The translations under genes and the position numbers were made by a program. Shown piece by piece: positions 1 through 10,000 of a stretch of DNA of 64,000 nt. Under the pieces are notes generated by a model that was given only the letters and a program-made list of their open reading frames with translations, made no database searches and was not told the DNA's origin. Origin of the DNA: Marsupella aquatica (Eukaryota > Marchantiophyta). Positions within the stretch are counted from its first letter, which is position 1. Each line of letters begins with the position of its first letter. The stretch lies in contig OZ316891.1 of the NCBI GenBank assembly GCA_973895155.1, positions 14,942,001-15,006,000 on the forward strand, written 5' to 3'.

Positions 1-155
1 TATGGCCGGTGGGCCTAGAGTGCAGTAAAGCTCTTGTGTGTTCCTGTGGACATAGCCTCATGATCGAGGAGGTGAACCACGTATCTCTCTGTGTCGACTA
101 TTGTGCGTTGGATGATTCACGGGCTTGCCGTTGCGATCGTCGTTGATACTTAACA
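1..155 (+). repeat. Copia-type LTR fragment cut by the window edge
   Basis: This stretch matches the 3' half of the LTR at 26269-26613 and the partial LTR at 27714-27924. Shared words include GGCCTAGAGTGCAGTAAAGC and GAACCACGTATCTCTCTGTG. It ends TTAACA like the other copies. The sequence that follows is not a tRNA primer-binding site, so this is the right end of an element or a solo LTR. The left part lies outside the window. Confidence 0.8.
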
Positions 156-776
156 GACAGTAGATGGCTTGATGCATATAATGAGGGTGCAGTGTGCTAA
201 ACCCCTTTAATGCACACTTTAAGGCAGCTAGGGAAACCCAACTAATACAAATCATTTAACTTATGTTTACTTAGGTACAGTAAAATGGGCATGTTAGGGG
301 TTTCTGCTAAATAAGAGGTTTAGGGTGCACTCCCACCCACACTTAGGATTAGAATAACTGGGAGTAAAGTATCATGATTTTTAGAAAATTAGCTTTACAA
401 AACTTGACTATTCCCTAAGTCTTCCAACTGTATTTTTGGCCTAACTTGTTTCCTACCCCCCAGATCAAGTTTTTTGGTCCTTTTGATAGGGTGAAAAGTT
501 TCAAACAGTTATTGTCAATTCTGTCAGTCAGAATTTACTGCTTGATAGCTCTCATGCCTATCCTCCTTTGATACTTCCCACCATAGCAATGGCCTCCAAG
601 AGAAAATTCAGCTGATCATCTGAATTTCTTTTGCTTGCTTGGAGGAGGTTTTCTGCCGTGACAGGAAACAGTAACAGGAAACAGGAAATGGTAACAGTAA
701 AATAAGTGAGGAAATTTACACAATATTTGCGACATCCATCAATAAAAAGGGTGTATAAAAATGCCGAGTATATTAG
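156..776. other. Non-coding stretch left of the large element
   Basis: No convincing coding sequence is seen on either strand. There is a short AAACAG-rich run near 660-690 (cag/gga aac agg repeats). The left end of the large transposon presumably lies somewhere here, but I could not identify a terminal inverted repeat or target-site duplication. Confidence 0.5.
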
Positions 777-791
777 TAGCGCCTGGCGCTA
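777..791. repeat. 15-bp near-palindrome, copy 1
   Basis: TAGCGCC-T-GGCGCTA, a perfect 7-bp inverted repeat around one central base. It is the leftmost copy of the set. Confidence 0.9.
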
Positions 792-960
792 CTTTAAAAT
801 GTGTGTTACATGGTAGCAAAAACACAAAGCCCGATGACAATACAAAATCTTAAGAGATACCATGAGCAGAAAAATGGCTAAAGAATTGGGATGTAGTAAG
901 CTTGCAAGAAAACATGGAGAACCGAGACTACAACCTAACACCTTCAATCTCCGATGGCGG

Positions 961-975
961 TAGCGCCAGGCGCTA
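961..975. repeat. 15-bp near-palindrome, copy 2
   Basis: TAGCGCC-A-GGCGCTA, perfect arms. It lies just beyond the 3' end of the minus-strand open frame at 1019-1489. Confidence 0.9.
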
Positions 976-1018
976 CTATCGCAAAAGTCTTTAAGAAGAC
1001 TCCATCTTTCAAACAATC

Positions 1019-1489
1019 TCAGGACGTCGATGAATGACACTCATCATCGACTCCCGCATTGAAGCGATCCTCGTCTCGGCGAAATCCATCCTCTCGCTCA
1101 ACAAAAAAACGCAGTCCTAGAAGGCGACTCCTCAGCCTGCAATTTGGAATGTTGGAGTCAGAAAATCCAACTCGCCCGGTCCATTGTTGAATGCCCCTAA
1201 AAAACGCCGTCCATCCAACCCTATAGACATCGGAAGGATCCAGATCGTGAATAGAGAACCGTTCTCTAAAAGACCGGGGAGGAGACGAATCAGGGCATGA
1301 TTCTGGTTTTGCTCGAAGGCTTATCCCCTCGTCCAAGGCCAGCCATAGTCGATTCCTCTCCATTGAGGTGACAGGGTGAGGAGTCTCATCAATCGGGACC
1401 TCTGAGGCAAGCAAATCAATTGAAGCTTTGCCTTCCAACTTTGTGGGGCCGGAAGTTCTCTCACACAAGACTTGCTTTCCTTTCTCCAT
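1019..1489 (-). CDS. Unrecognised 156-codon open frame inside the large element
   Basis: An open frame of 156 codons lies between palindrome copies 2 and 3. The product is polar and charged, with an Arg/Phe-rich C-terminal third (for example LRFFVEREDGFRRDED) and no domain I recognise. It follows the methyltransferase gene on the same strand, about 400 bp beyond that gene's last stop, so it could be a third cargo gene, an exon of one, or a chance frame. No start context or splice sites decide between these. Confidence 0.3.
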   Translation of the reverse strand: MEKGKQVLCERTSGPTKLEGKASIDLLASEVPIDETPHPVTSMERNRLWLALDEGISLRAKPESCPDSSPPRSFRERFSIHDLDPSDVYRVGWTAFFRGIQQWTGRVGFSDSNIPNCRLRSRLLGLRFFVEREDGFRRDEDRFNAGVDDECHSSTS

Positions 1490-1797
1490 GGTCTCTGGAT
1501 CAATGTCTATGCCGCGCTAAACGCAAAAGAGCTCCTGGAAATCCTCGAACATCGGCGATGTCAAACGGAGAGGGTGTAAAATAGAAGAGGGTGTCGAAAT
1601 ACCTACCGTTGCGAAGGAATTCAACCTAGGGAAACAGGTATGTATGGTAGTCAAGGTCATTAAGGATTTTCATCGTACATCAGTACATGTACTTGCAGTT
1701 TGGAAAACATTACACTACACTTCACATCAGAAAAAGATATGCGGAAGCTAATACCTTTCCCACTTTGTATTTATATAAAATTGATGCGTACAATAAG

Positions 1798-1812
1798 TAG
1801 CGCCTGACGCTA
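1798..1812. repeat. 15-bp near-palindrome, copy 3
   Basis: TAGCGCC-T-GACGCTA, one arm mismatch. It lies between the 3' end of the methyltransferase gene and the 1019-1489 frame. Confidence 0.9.
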
Positions 1813-2914
1813 CTATTTTGGAGGAGGTAATATGTTTTAAAATCATGAATATATAACTAATCTAATTTAAACTAACCTAATCCAATGTAATCTAATCTCC
1901 AGATTCCGACTCACTACTCTCCGATCTATCCGTACTCTCTGCTTCATCGTCGATAAATTCATTTCGTTCCATATCATCGACAAATGGATGACGGATGAAC
2001 TTTCTATCCAAACCACGTCTCAATCGCAAGCCCTTATTCTCCCAGGTCAGGGTTCTTCTACTCTCTTCTTTGCGAGCGGCATACTCTGCGTATGAAGGCA
2101 ATACAAATGGTTTCTCAAGGGTAATTAGGACTTTGCTTGAAAATTTCCTTCACAGATTGAACCTCTCGCGAAGATTCCACTCTGACCTACGAGTCAGTTG
2201 AAACACTAAGTACACTTCGAGAGATTCCAGTAATTCAAGTATGCAAGATAAAAAGAAAACGGAAAGTTAAGTAATGTAAAGGAGCTTACGGGCATTACTC
2301 AGAAGAATCTGAATCTTCCGTTTCTCCTTCTGAATTCCCCTCATCCTTTTTCTCTCCTTCTTTCTGGACATCAATCCCGGCCTCTTCATCAGCTACATCG
2401 TCTTCCTCTTCTTCGGAATCAAAATTCAGAACAGATCAAACTTTATCTTTCACTTTTTTCTCCATGTCTTTGCTCGGACCAGCCTCACTCAATTCTTTCG
2501 GGAGGAGCAAGTCAGTGTATGTCCTCTCTGCAATAGAAACAAATTCCTTGCGATTCTCAATCCCAAGGATGAAACGGCCACAAAAATCACCAGCCACAAA
2601 TGTACTTCCTGACCCAACCGTCCAGTCCATAATAATATCTCCCGGACGAGAAATTAACTCCAGGACAGACTGCATGAAGCCAACCGGTAGTCGTGCATTC
2701 CCTGCAAATGCAGCTTCTTGAACAGGATCCTTCTTTAGAGTCTGCAGCCCAATGAGGTTTGTGATTGAAGGGTCCTCGGTTGAAGACAAAGGCTTGAACT
2801 TTGAATATTTGGGGACCCTAACCTTCGATGTAACTCGACTAAAGATATCAAGTCTTAAGGTGAAAACCTGGAAAATAAACAGTATTCAATATGAGATTTG
2901 GTAACATATATTAA

Positions 2915-3011
2915 TAGCGTCTGGCGCTACCCAAAAGACCCTGTGTACACGAGGACATTTACATGTGAACATCAAACATGAAATGAGATCTATTAATAGC
3001 GCCAAGCGCTA
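2915..3011. repeat. 15-bp near-palindromes, copies 4 and 5, in methyltransferase intron 3
   Basis: Copy 4 is 2915-2929 (TAGCGTC-T-GGCGCTA). Copy 5 is 2997-3011 (TAGCGCC-A-AGCGCTA). Both lie within the intron 3045-2868 of the minus-strand gene. Confidence 0.9.
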
Positions 3012-3800
3012 GCAAATGATTCTCTTGATTCAAAAGGACAATTACCTAACAATCGCTTTTGGCCATGTACATTGGGGCACCCATAACAACGTTGAGCGTT
3101 TTGAGGCACTGGAACTTTTGGGAATCTTGGCTGGCCGAAATTACTTGGGAGATCTGGTCATACTCCCCAGTGTGCAAAACTGCTAACAACCCATCATCGG
3201 CAAGAAATGGGTCCATTGCCCGAAAGAAAGAGCCAACCATTCGGTGATCCGGTACATTCCACTTTGGCGATTTTTGGTGAAGCAAAGAAGGTCGTAGACC
3301 TGTCGGTAGGTAGACAAAACCCGCATCCACCCCAAAAGATCTCAACTTGCCTCCCCTAACTACCCCTTTCTCCCGGAGACCAAGTGTCACTAAGTCTTTT
3401 CCCCACTTCTCGACATTCGTCACCCACCTGGGTTTAGTCTCTTTTGTAAAAATAGAATCAAAAAAGTCCATTAGACTGGACTCAACAAACATATGACGGC
3501 AAACTTTGGACTTGAATTGACCAACTTCTCGTTGGATGCCAGTACATGCATACGAATCTCTAGAAGAAGAACCGAGATCAAGAGTTTTCTTCTTCTTTTT
3601 TCTGGTGCTTGTGGCATCAACCGGACGATCAATGTTGGTATTTGCAGGAGGAGTCTGCTCTTGGGTAGCATCGGCAGCCTCAGTGTTTGCTTCAGATTGA
3701 TCAGGGGTAATGGTCGTCTTTGCATCTTGAGTTTCTTCTCCCTCTGATTTCCTACCCCCTGTAGAGAATCGAAAAGGTAAGAACACTGGGAAAACTATAA

Positions 3801-3886
3801 CAGCGCCCGGCGCTAGCCAAACATTTACTTTCTAAATTCTCGTGTATGAGTATACATTTAATAGTTTAAAGTAGCGCTTGGCGCTA
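3801..3886. repeat. 15-bp near-palindromes, copies 6 and 7, in methyltransferase intron 2
   Basis: Copy 6 is 3801-3815 (CAGCGCC-C-GGCGCTA). Copy 7 is 3872-3886 (TAGCGCT-T-GGCGCTA). Both lie within the intron 3963-3759 of the minus-strand gene. Confidence 0.9.
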
Positions 3887-5312
3887 ACCAAAATCAATGC
3901 AAACAACTAAGTGAATTTCAGAGGAAAAGATCAAGAAGAATTGCAAAAAGTCATATAACTTACGTTTTCTTCCGGATCTCGTGGACGGGCTATTCAATCC
4001 TGTATCAACTTTTACTTTTGCGCAAGGTCTTCGGCTCCTGTCAACATGTAAGACTTCAGTCTCACATATTTTTTGAAGCTCCACTGCAGAAGCTTCAACG
4101 TCTCCCACCAATCCTTCCTTCATCTCAGACAACCATTTCCGAGGAACTAAAGATTTGGACAATTTCAAAAAGGCATCTTTCTCAGATTCATCAAAAGGTG
4201 TATCCCACTTATCAGTATCGAGGTACTAGGGACAGTTTGTTCGCTCCCAAACAGAAATGTCACGTGGAGGATTGGCTCTTTCTGCAGGATACATCGAGTA
4301 AACCTCACTGAAATCATCCCCATCCATGACCGACCACCTCTGGAATGCAGGAGGATAAGCCCAAAAATATTCAGGAGAATTGCTCTCCATGGACAAGAAG
4401 AACCAATAAAGGTATCTCTTTGCCCGCTTCTGGTTTCGGGAAGAAAAATCTTCTTTCTCCCCGTACTTTGACGCCCACATTGTGTTAAAAAACTTTGCCT
4501 TGACTGTATCTCCATAACTTTTGAAATCATTGCAAATCGTCTGCACTAAAGCATCAAAAGTTTCTACACCTCCTGTGACAAGTCGTTCCGGAGGCATGAC
4601 AGATTGAACTTGTCTGAGAGCAGTCTGCATCATCCCCATTGAAATTCCTTCGATCCAACTCCACATGTGCAAAGTGTGACACCATTGTTTAACTGGTTCG
4701 TCATTCACACTCGGCGGATGGAAAAATTGCTTGCGAAGTTCGGGCGTGCAATGCGCCACAAGAAGAGTGGAATGCAACTTTGGGTCCAAAGCTGAGACGG
4801 CAGTAAAGAGACGAGAACGATCCATCGTGCAAACCACAGCGTCTACTTTCCGTTCTCACTTGTTTTTCTCTGTCAGCGTGTACATTTCCGCACATGTTGA
4901 CAGAAAATCTTCGAATTTGGGGCTAAGGAGTGGAGTGATCTTTGAGGTCTTCACGCTCCATTCTTTTGTGGCCTCCTTCATCATTGTCGCATGACACTTG
5001 GTGACCTCCTCCTTTGACCACGGCCTCCCTTGAGTGTTTGCAGTCGCCATGTCCAATTTGAATTGCATAGAGTATGACTTGATCTTGTTCTCGCACAAGA
5101 TGTACACAAGGGCCTCCAAAGGCATCTTCTTCATATACCAAGAGCCTTTCCTTGTCTTTGCGCGAATTGCCTCAAAGCATTTGAAGTTTCTGGCGTCAAT
5201 TATCGTCTTGTAATAATCAAGGTCATGGGACAGAATTTGACTAATTCTGTCAGCATCGAGGATCCACGACGGTTCTACAACGGCTTGCCCCAATCTGTAT
5301 ACAACCATTTGT

Positions 5313-5327
5313 TAGCGCCAGACGCTA
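5313..5327. repeat. 15-bp near-palindrome, copy 8, in methyltransferase intron 1
   Basis: TAGCGCC-A-GACGCTA inside an intron of only 88 bp (5382-5295). It sits 18-32 bases upstream of the acceptor, where a branch point would be expected. Confidence 0.9.
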
Positions 5328-6092
5328 ACCAAAATCCCACAATTGAAAATTTGTCCAAATCAAAGAAAATGACCAAACTTACTGATTGACAGTGTGCATG
5401 GCGGCTTCAATCTCAATAAGAGAACCTCGATCTCCCTTGAACACAGTGCATAGCACACAAGGGTGGTACTTGATATTTTCGGGGTTCTCTTTTATTACCT
5501 GCGACCAGGAATATAGACGATGATTCCCGTTGAACACACAAAACATCTTATCTTTTAAGACAAGGAAATCTGGATCTGCTTCACAGTCCGCTTCAAATTT
5601 CTCATTCTGGACAGTCCAGACAGCATCCAAACTCTTGCGGATTTTGGGGGTACAAAATTGGATGACGCCTTTAGAAACAGCGGGTTGCACGTAGAATCGC
5701 ATCGCAATGGAGGAGTTGTAACCGGAACTGCGAAATGATTCTTTTAGCTTCTCGATTGAAGCGCTCTCCTTCTGGAGAGTCCAAACAACTTCCATATTGA
5801 CCAGGCGACAAAGCGGTATACGCGGAGGGTCCTTGGGCTCTCCTCTGAAATTAGTGTCGAGCGACATTGCATGTTTGGCAATCACATCTCCCATCGCTAG
5901 CGACCCTTCACACCCGTCTTCCATGATGAAATCACTCGAATTCTCCATGACACCTCGTCTCTGCGTTGGGAAAGTCTGCGCAGAGTTCCGAAGAGAATGC
6001 GATGTAGTCGAGCGAGTAACGCGTCGTGTGTAAATAGAACCAGCGAACGATGTCTCCGATGTTTGAGAATTACCTGGGGAAGTGTTGTCCAT

Positions 6093-7064
6093 CTCGGGAT
6101 AAAGAGTCTTTGGCCCTAAAATTTGGAGAGTTCTCAGCCACTCACAAAGGCCTGCAACGTACTGTTGCAACCAAATAGATACGACCCACGTCCGAAACAG
6201 CCAGTATGGAGACCGTTTTCCTGCAACAGAATGACACGACAGCAAGATCAGATTTGTCAAATTGACCTTTGACAGGAAAAAGATCCCAAAAAGGCCGACA
6301 GCTGACTTAAATATGAATGTTCCATGATGAAAAATATCAGGTAATCGAGCAATCGAACCAAAGAGAAAGGGACAGTTGGCATATAGTACTGACGTGGCTA
6401 CTCAAATGTAACAAAAAATCTCATAATTAACATTCATTCAAGAGGTAAAAATGGTCACACAGGCATAAAGTTACCATTACAAATATCCGTTGGACAGACA
6501 ACTCGGAGGATAAACATTAATAGCGCCCGGCGCTATCATAAACATCACTCCTTCTAGACCAAAAAGTACACATATTTTCTTTTGAGTCGACCCTGAAATA
6601 CTAGTAATCCACTGAGTTTCAATAATAGCGCCCGACGCTATTATTGATTGTTGTCTAACATTCATAAAATCTTTCAAATGTTCCATCATATACATCAGAA
6701 TCTCTTGTTTTTTCATTTTCCGCAATAATAGCGCCAGGCGCTATCAATGGAGAGTATCAAACAAAGTCATGTTTTGCATAATTCTGATTTTAAATTTCAC
6801 GCTTTTGAACGATGATCTGGTAGGGTTTTTGCTAGCGCTTGGCGCTATTATTCTCCGTTGTGAAAATGTCCGTTAAATTAACAGAAACATTTTGTTTTCA
6901 ACGGTCATCCGTCGCCATTTATCTCAAATTTATCCGTTGAGTTAACGGTAAAGTTCTAAATATTTTTTGCGTTTGAGTGTGGTTTCTTCGTTCTTGATGA
7001 TTTACTTGAGGGAAATAATAAACCGAGGCTGGAAACACCCTTACCATTTTTTCATTCTGTCAGA
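6093..7064. promoter_or_regulatory. Shared upstream region of the two divergent transposon genes
   Basis: This 970-bp region separates the two start codons. It holds four 15-bp near-palindromes in 330 bp. The part next to the rightward gene has five AACGG/CCGTT words within 94 bp (6855, 6870, 6900, 6934 and 6944). AACGG is the core of plant M-phase (MSA) elements bound by three-repeat MYB proteins, so cell-cycle control is a possible reading. The start of the leftward gene may lie behind a 5' UTR intron, because a splice acceptor-like TCTGTTGCAG precedes the first exon on the minus strand near 6220. Confidence 0.55.
6521..6847. repeat. Cluster of 15-bp near-palindromes, copies 9-12
   Basis: Copies are at 6521-6535 (central C), 6626-6640 (central C, one mismatch), 6729-6743 (central A, perfect arms) and 6833-6847 (TAGCGCT-T-GGCGCTA). 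Spacings are 105, 103 and 104 bp, nearly constant and close to ten helical turns, so the sites would face the same side of the DNA. Confidence 0.9.
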
Positions 7065-10000
7065 ATGTCACGGGTTATTAGGGTAAAATGTCCTGAAACG
7101 GGAGACGTGATTAGCGTTCCTGTGACTTACGGAGATGGTAATCAGCGTGTGAGCGAAGATTATCTTTGCGGAAGGTTTGATGTTAGGAGGAAAGACATTG
7201 AAAGCTTAGGGACAGCTGCCAAGGGGGTAGTGAATTCTTTTTACATTTTTGGTCAAAAATGGTGGGAACTGCACTGCGGTGTCGAGTACACGCTTTTCCT
7301 CCGAGGAAAAGTAGTGAAACTAGAGACGGTGGATGCACCAACAGAGGTCATTGATCTCACGTCTGATGGCGATGACTCTTCCCCTGTCTCTCAATTGCCG
7401 ATTGACATTAGGAACATCAAGCGTGAAGAGTGTCAGTTGTTGAAGAATTCATTTCCAATGCATCAACGTAGTACCTCAACGGAAGACAGTGGAGGTGACA
7501 AGCTTCTTAAATCTCCTTCTCTTGCTATAGTTTACAGAAGGAGCGCATTTGACGCCCTTCTGAAATTGACTGGTCAAAGTGAGCTATCTCGATTTGTACA
7601 ATCAGAAACTTTCAAGCACGAGCAAGTAGAATTTCTTCCCAAAACTTACAACGGCAATGTCATATTTGAGCCTCGGGGGTCTCACTATATAGGGACCTCC
7701 CCATCGCCTGCGACGTTTTGAAGCCTAGGACCCCCTAAAATGTAAGAATTTTTAAAAAAAAATTAACCCCTATAAAGTTGGAATATTCTTGGAATATTCT
7801 AAAAAATGGATTAAAAAGACCCTAATGTTCTTATAAGTCTCAAAATTGAATTTAAAAGACCCTATTGTTCTTCTACAAAAATTCTTAAGTCTTCCCTTAG
7901 AACCAATAAAATGACCCTATCCTTCGTCGCACGTGATATGCCATTTTTGTGGAAGTGAAACCCCCGAGATTTGAGCTTCCGCCTGTCAATTGTGTGGGTT
8001 CAAAGGGGAAGCATCTCCTTAACATGGACCGTTTGAAGGATTGCTATCTCTGGACTTGAATTATTCCTACTTCTGCAAATGTTTTGCCGAAGAAGATGTG
8101 GGGGTTTGGTAAAGTCAGTTGTAGCGGATCACTTGAATGCCAAAACAAATCATGCAAGTTTTATACCAAAACAAATGGTAGGAATTGTAGCTCCTGGGAA
8201 GGGACCCCCAAGTTGGGAGGCCAACATTGTCCAGGAAAGTTGATTGATTCAGGAGGGATTGTTTGTCGGTATTGTCTTCAACTTCCATTCTGTTTGGACT
8301 CCTGTTCCACAAAAATGTTTTACATGTACCCACAAGTTCTCCTGGATTTGGCGACAACGCAACATATGTCACACCTTGCAGTACATATGGGTGTCCATAA
8401 CCATCCGTGTCGAAAGGTCTGGTCTAGAAGTTCGAAGATGATAGCGGTCGAAGAGATTCGGAAAGAGCATTTGAAAAATGCGATCACTGGATCTCTTAAG
8501 GATGCACTAGATGAATCTATCGATGACATCTCGAAGATGGAAGAGAGTGAGATTTGGCAATCACTTATGCTTGTTTCGACTCCGCAGAAGTTCTCTGCCT
8601 TGTTTAAGAGTGTCCGGAAAGATCAGGCCGGGCGAGGAGACCTCGAATATCTGGTTCGGATGCAGAAGAATGTCAGGTTCCCGTTTGTTCAAAGGTATCT
8701 ACTTCCAGGGCAAGGCTCTAAGGAGGACCGAGCTCATATTTTCAAAATGATGATCAAAGGGCATGGATCCGGAGTCGATTTGTTGCGACAGATGAAAAAG
8801 GGTGGACCCCTCGAAGGTGCGTGGGTGAGTTTTGATGTCATGAAACGAATGTCAAAAGATTGGAGTACTTTTAGCGCCCATGTTTATGACCATAACTATC
8901 GAGCTTTATGTACAATATTTACGTGTGAGCTGAAAGCGGAGGACACTGAATCTCTCGAGAAAGCATGGAGATTAATGATTGAGGTCGCTTTAGAAAATGG
9001 GGTAGATGATGTTCAAATTCATGGATTCATGGCTGATAATGCTCAGTCAGGGAGGCGTGCGGTCAGAAACGTTTTCTTTGGGGGCCATCCAAATCCGGAG
9101 AAAGAGAGATCGGATGCTTTTCATTTTTACCAATCTTTGCACCGCCATTCTATCGAAGGAGTGCTTGAAGACAAACGTTTTGAGCATCGCCTCCTCTGGG
9201 ATAAGCTCAGAAATGCATCAACGTTTGTCAAAGCTTACAGGATTTCCCGAGAAATTGATTTGTGGTGGAGATCTGGCATGGCAATTGCATTCCCGGGAAG
9301 CTTCGGATGCTGCAGGGATGGATCTCTTGGTGGGTTGTAAGATGGCAACAATGGGGAAATTTTATTCGACTTGTAAGTATCACCATTTTTGACTTATTGA
9401 ATAGACACTTCCATACTAGCGCCTGACGCTATTATTAACACCTTCTTTTTCTTGATTCTCTCAGCGTTTTGGTCAGCGCCTGGCGCTACCTTTAATTGAT
9501 ACATATTGTTGAAGAATATCAACTTATCTTCCAAAAGTAGATTTTGAGATTTGACAAACTCTGGCCGTCCTGCAGAGCAAAAGTGCACAAGAAGGAGGGA
9601 TGATTCCTAATTGCACTGGATCTGAGGCAGTTCATGGTATCATGAAAGCTTGGCAAGGGAAGAAAACTATCGGATTATTTGAGGGTTGTAAAATTGACCA
9701 CAATCGTGCAATCTCTCAAATTGCTGCTTATACTGCCTATTGGGATGGGTTACATAGAGGAACAGGTCCTACGGTATTTGAACTAGCTTTCCGTTCAGCG
9801 GACCTGGCTGGATCCCCTCAATTGTTCGAAGAGGCTTCTAATTTGCTACTAGCTAATGCGGCTGAATTTGATTTGGAGAGGAGTACTCCATTGAACGGTG
9901 ATTTTGTAACCAAATCTATCAAAAGAAAAGGTCCAGCGATAGGGAATGTCTCGGCACAAGACTCCCATCGTCATGACACCATTCTGATAACAACACCGAA

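Larger units (their letters stand above)
1892..6092 (-). pseudogene. ParB-like / N4-N6-type DNA methyltransferase fusion, decayed
   Basis: Exons read on the minus strand are 6092-5383, 5294-3964, 3758-3046 and 2867-2295. All junctions are GT-AG and the phases close at 1109 codons. Residues about 90-235 look ParB/Srx-like: an IPLCRLV start, a helical LKESFRSSGY segment, and the box FNGNHRLYSW at about 187-196. Residues about 450-900 are not recognised and include a Lys-rich, nuclear-signal-like STRKKKKKT stretch. The C-terminal part has the SAM-binding motif DWTVGSGST (about 999-1007) followed by LGIENRKEF, typical of N4-cytosine/N6-adenine methyltransferases of the beta-type order; no DPPY-like catalytic box is evident. 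Four in-frame stops interrupt it: TGA at 4858-4856, TAG at 4228-4226, TAG at 3048-3046 (immediately before a donor) and TGA at 2438-2436. All would be CGA or CAG before a C-to-T change. The tail is acidic (SEEEEDD). The final TAA overlaps a possible donor (2298) that would join an exon 2147-1892 in phase, adding a second acidic tail. ParB-methyltransferase fusions are known in phage and bacterial elements; the eukaryotic transposon setting is the odd part. Confidence 0.75.

Noticed and set aside
4226-5308. Separate minus-strand genes suggested by the two adjacent open frames 5308-4856 and 4837-4226
   Set aside because: They are in the same frame, separated only by an in-frame TGA, and continue beyond a TAG. 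One exon with premature stops explains them better.
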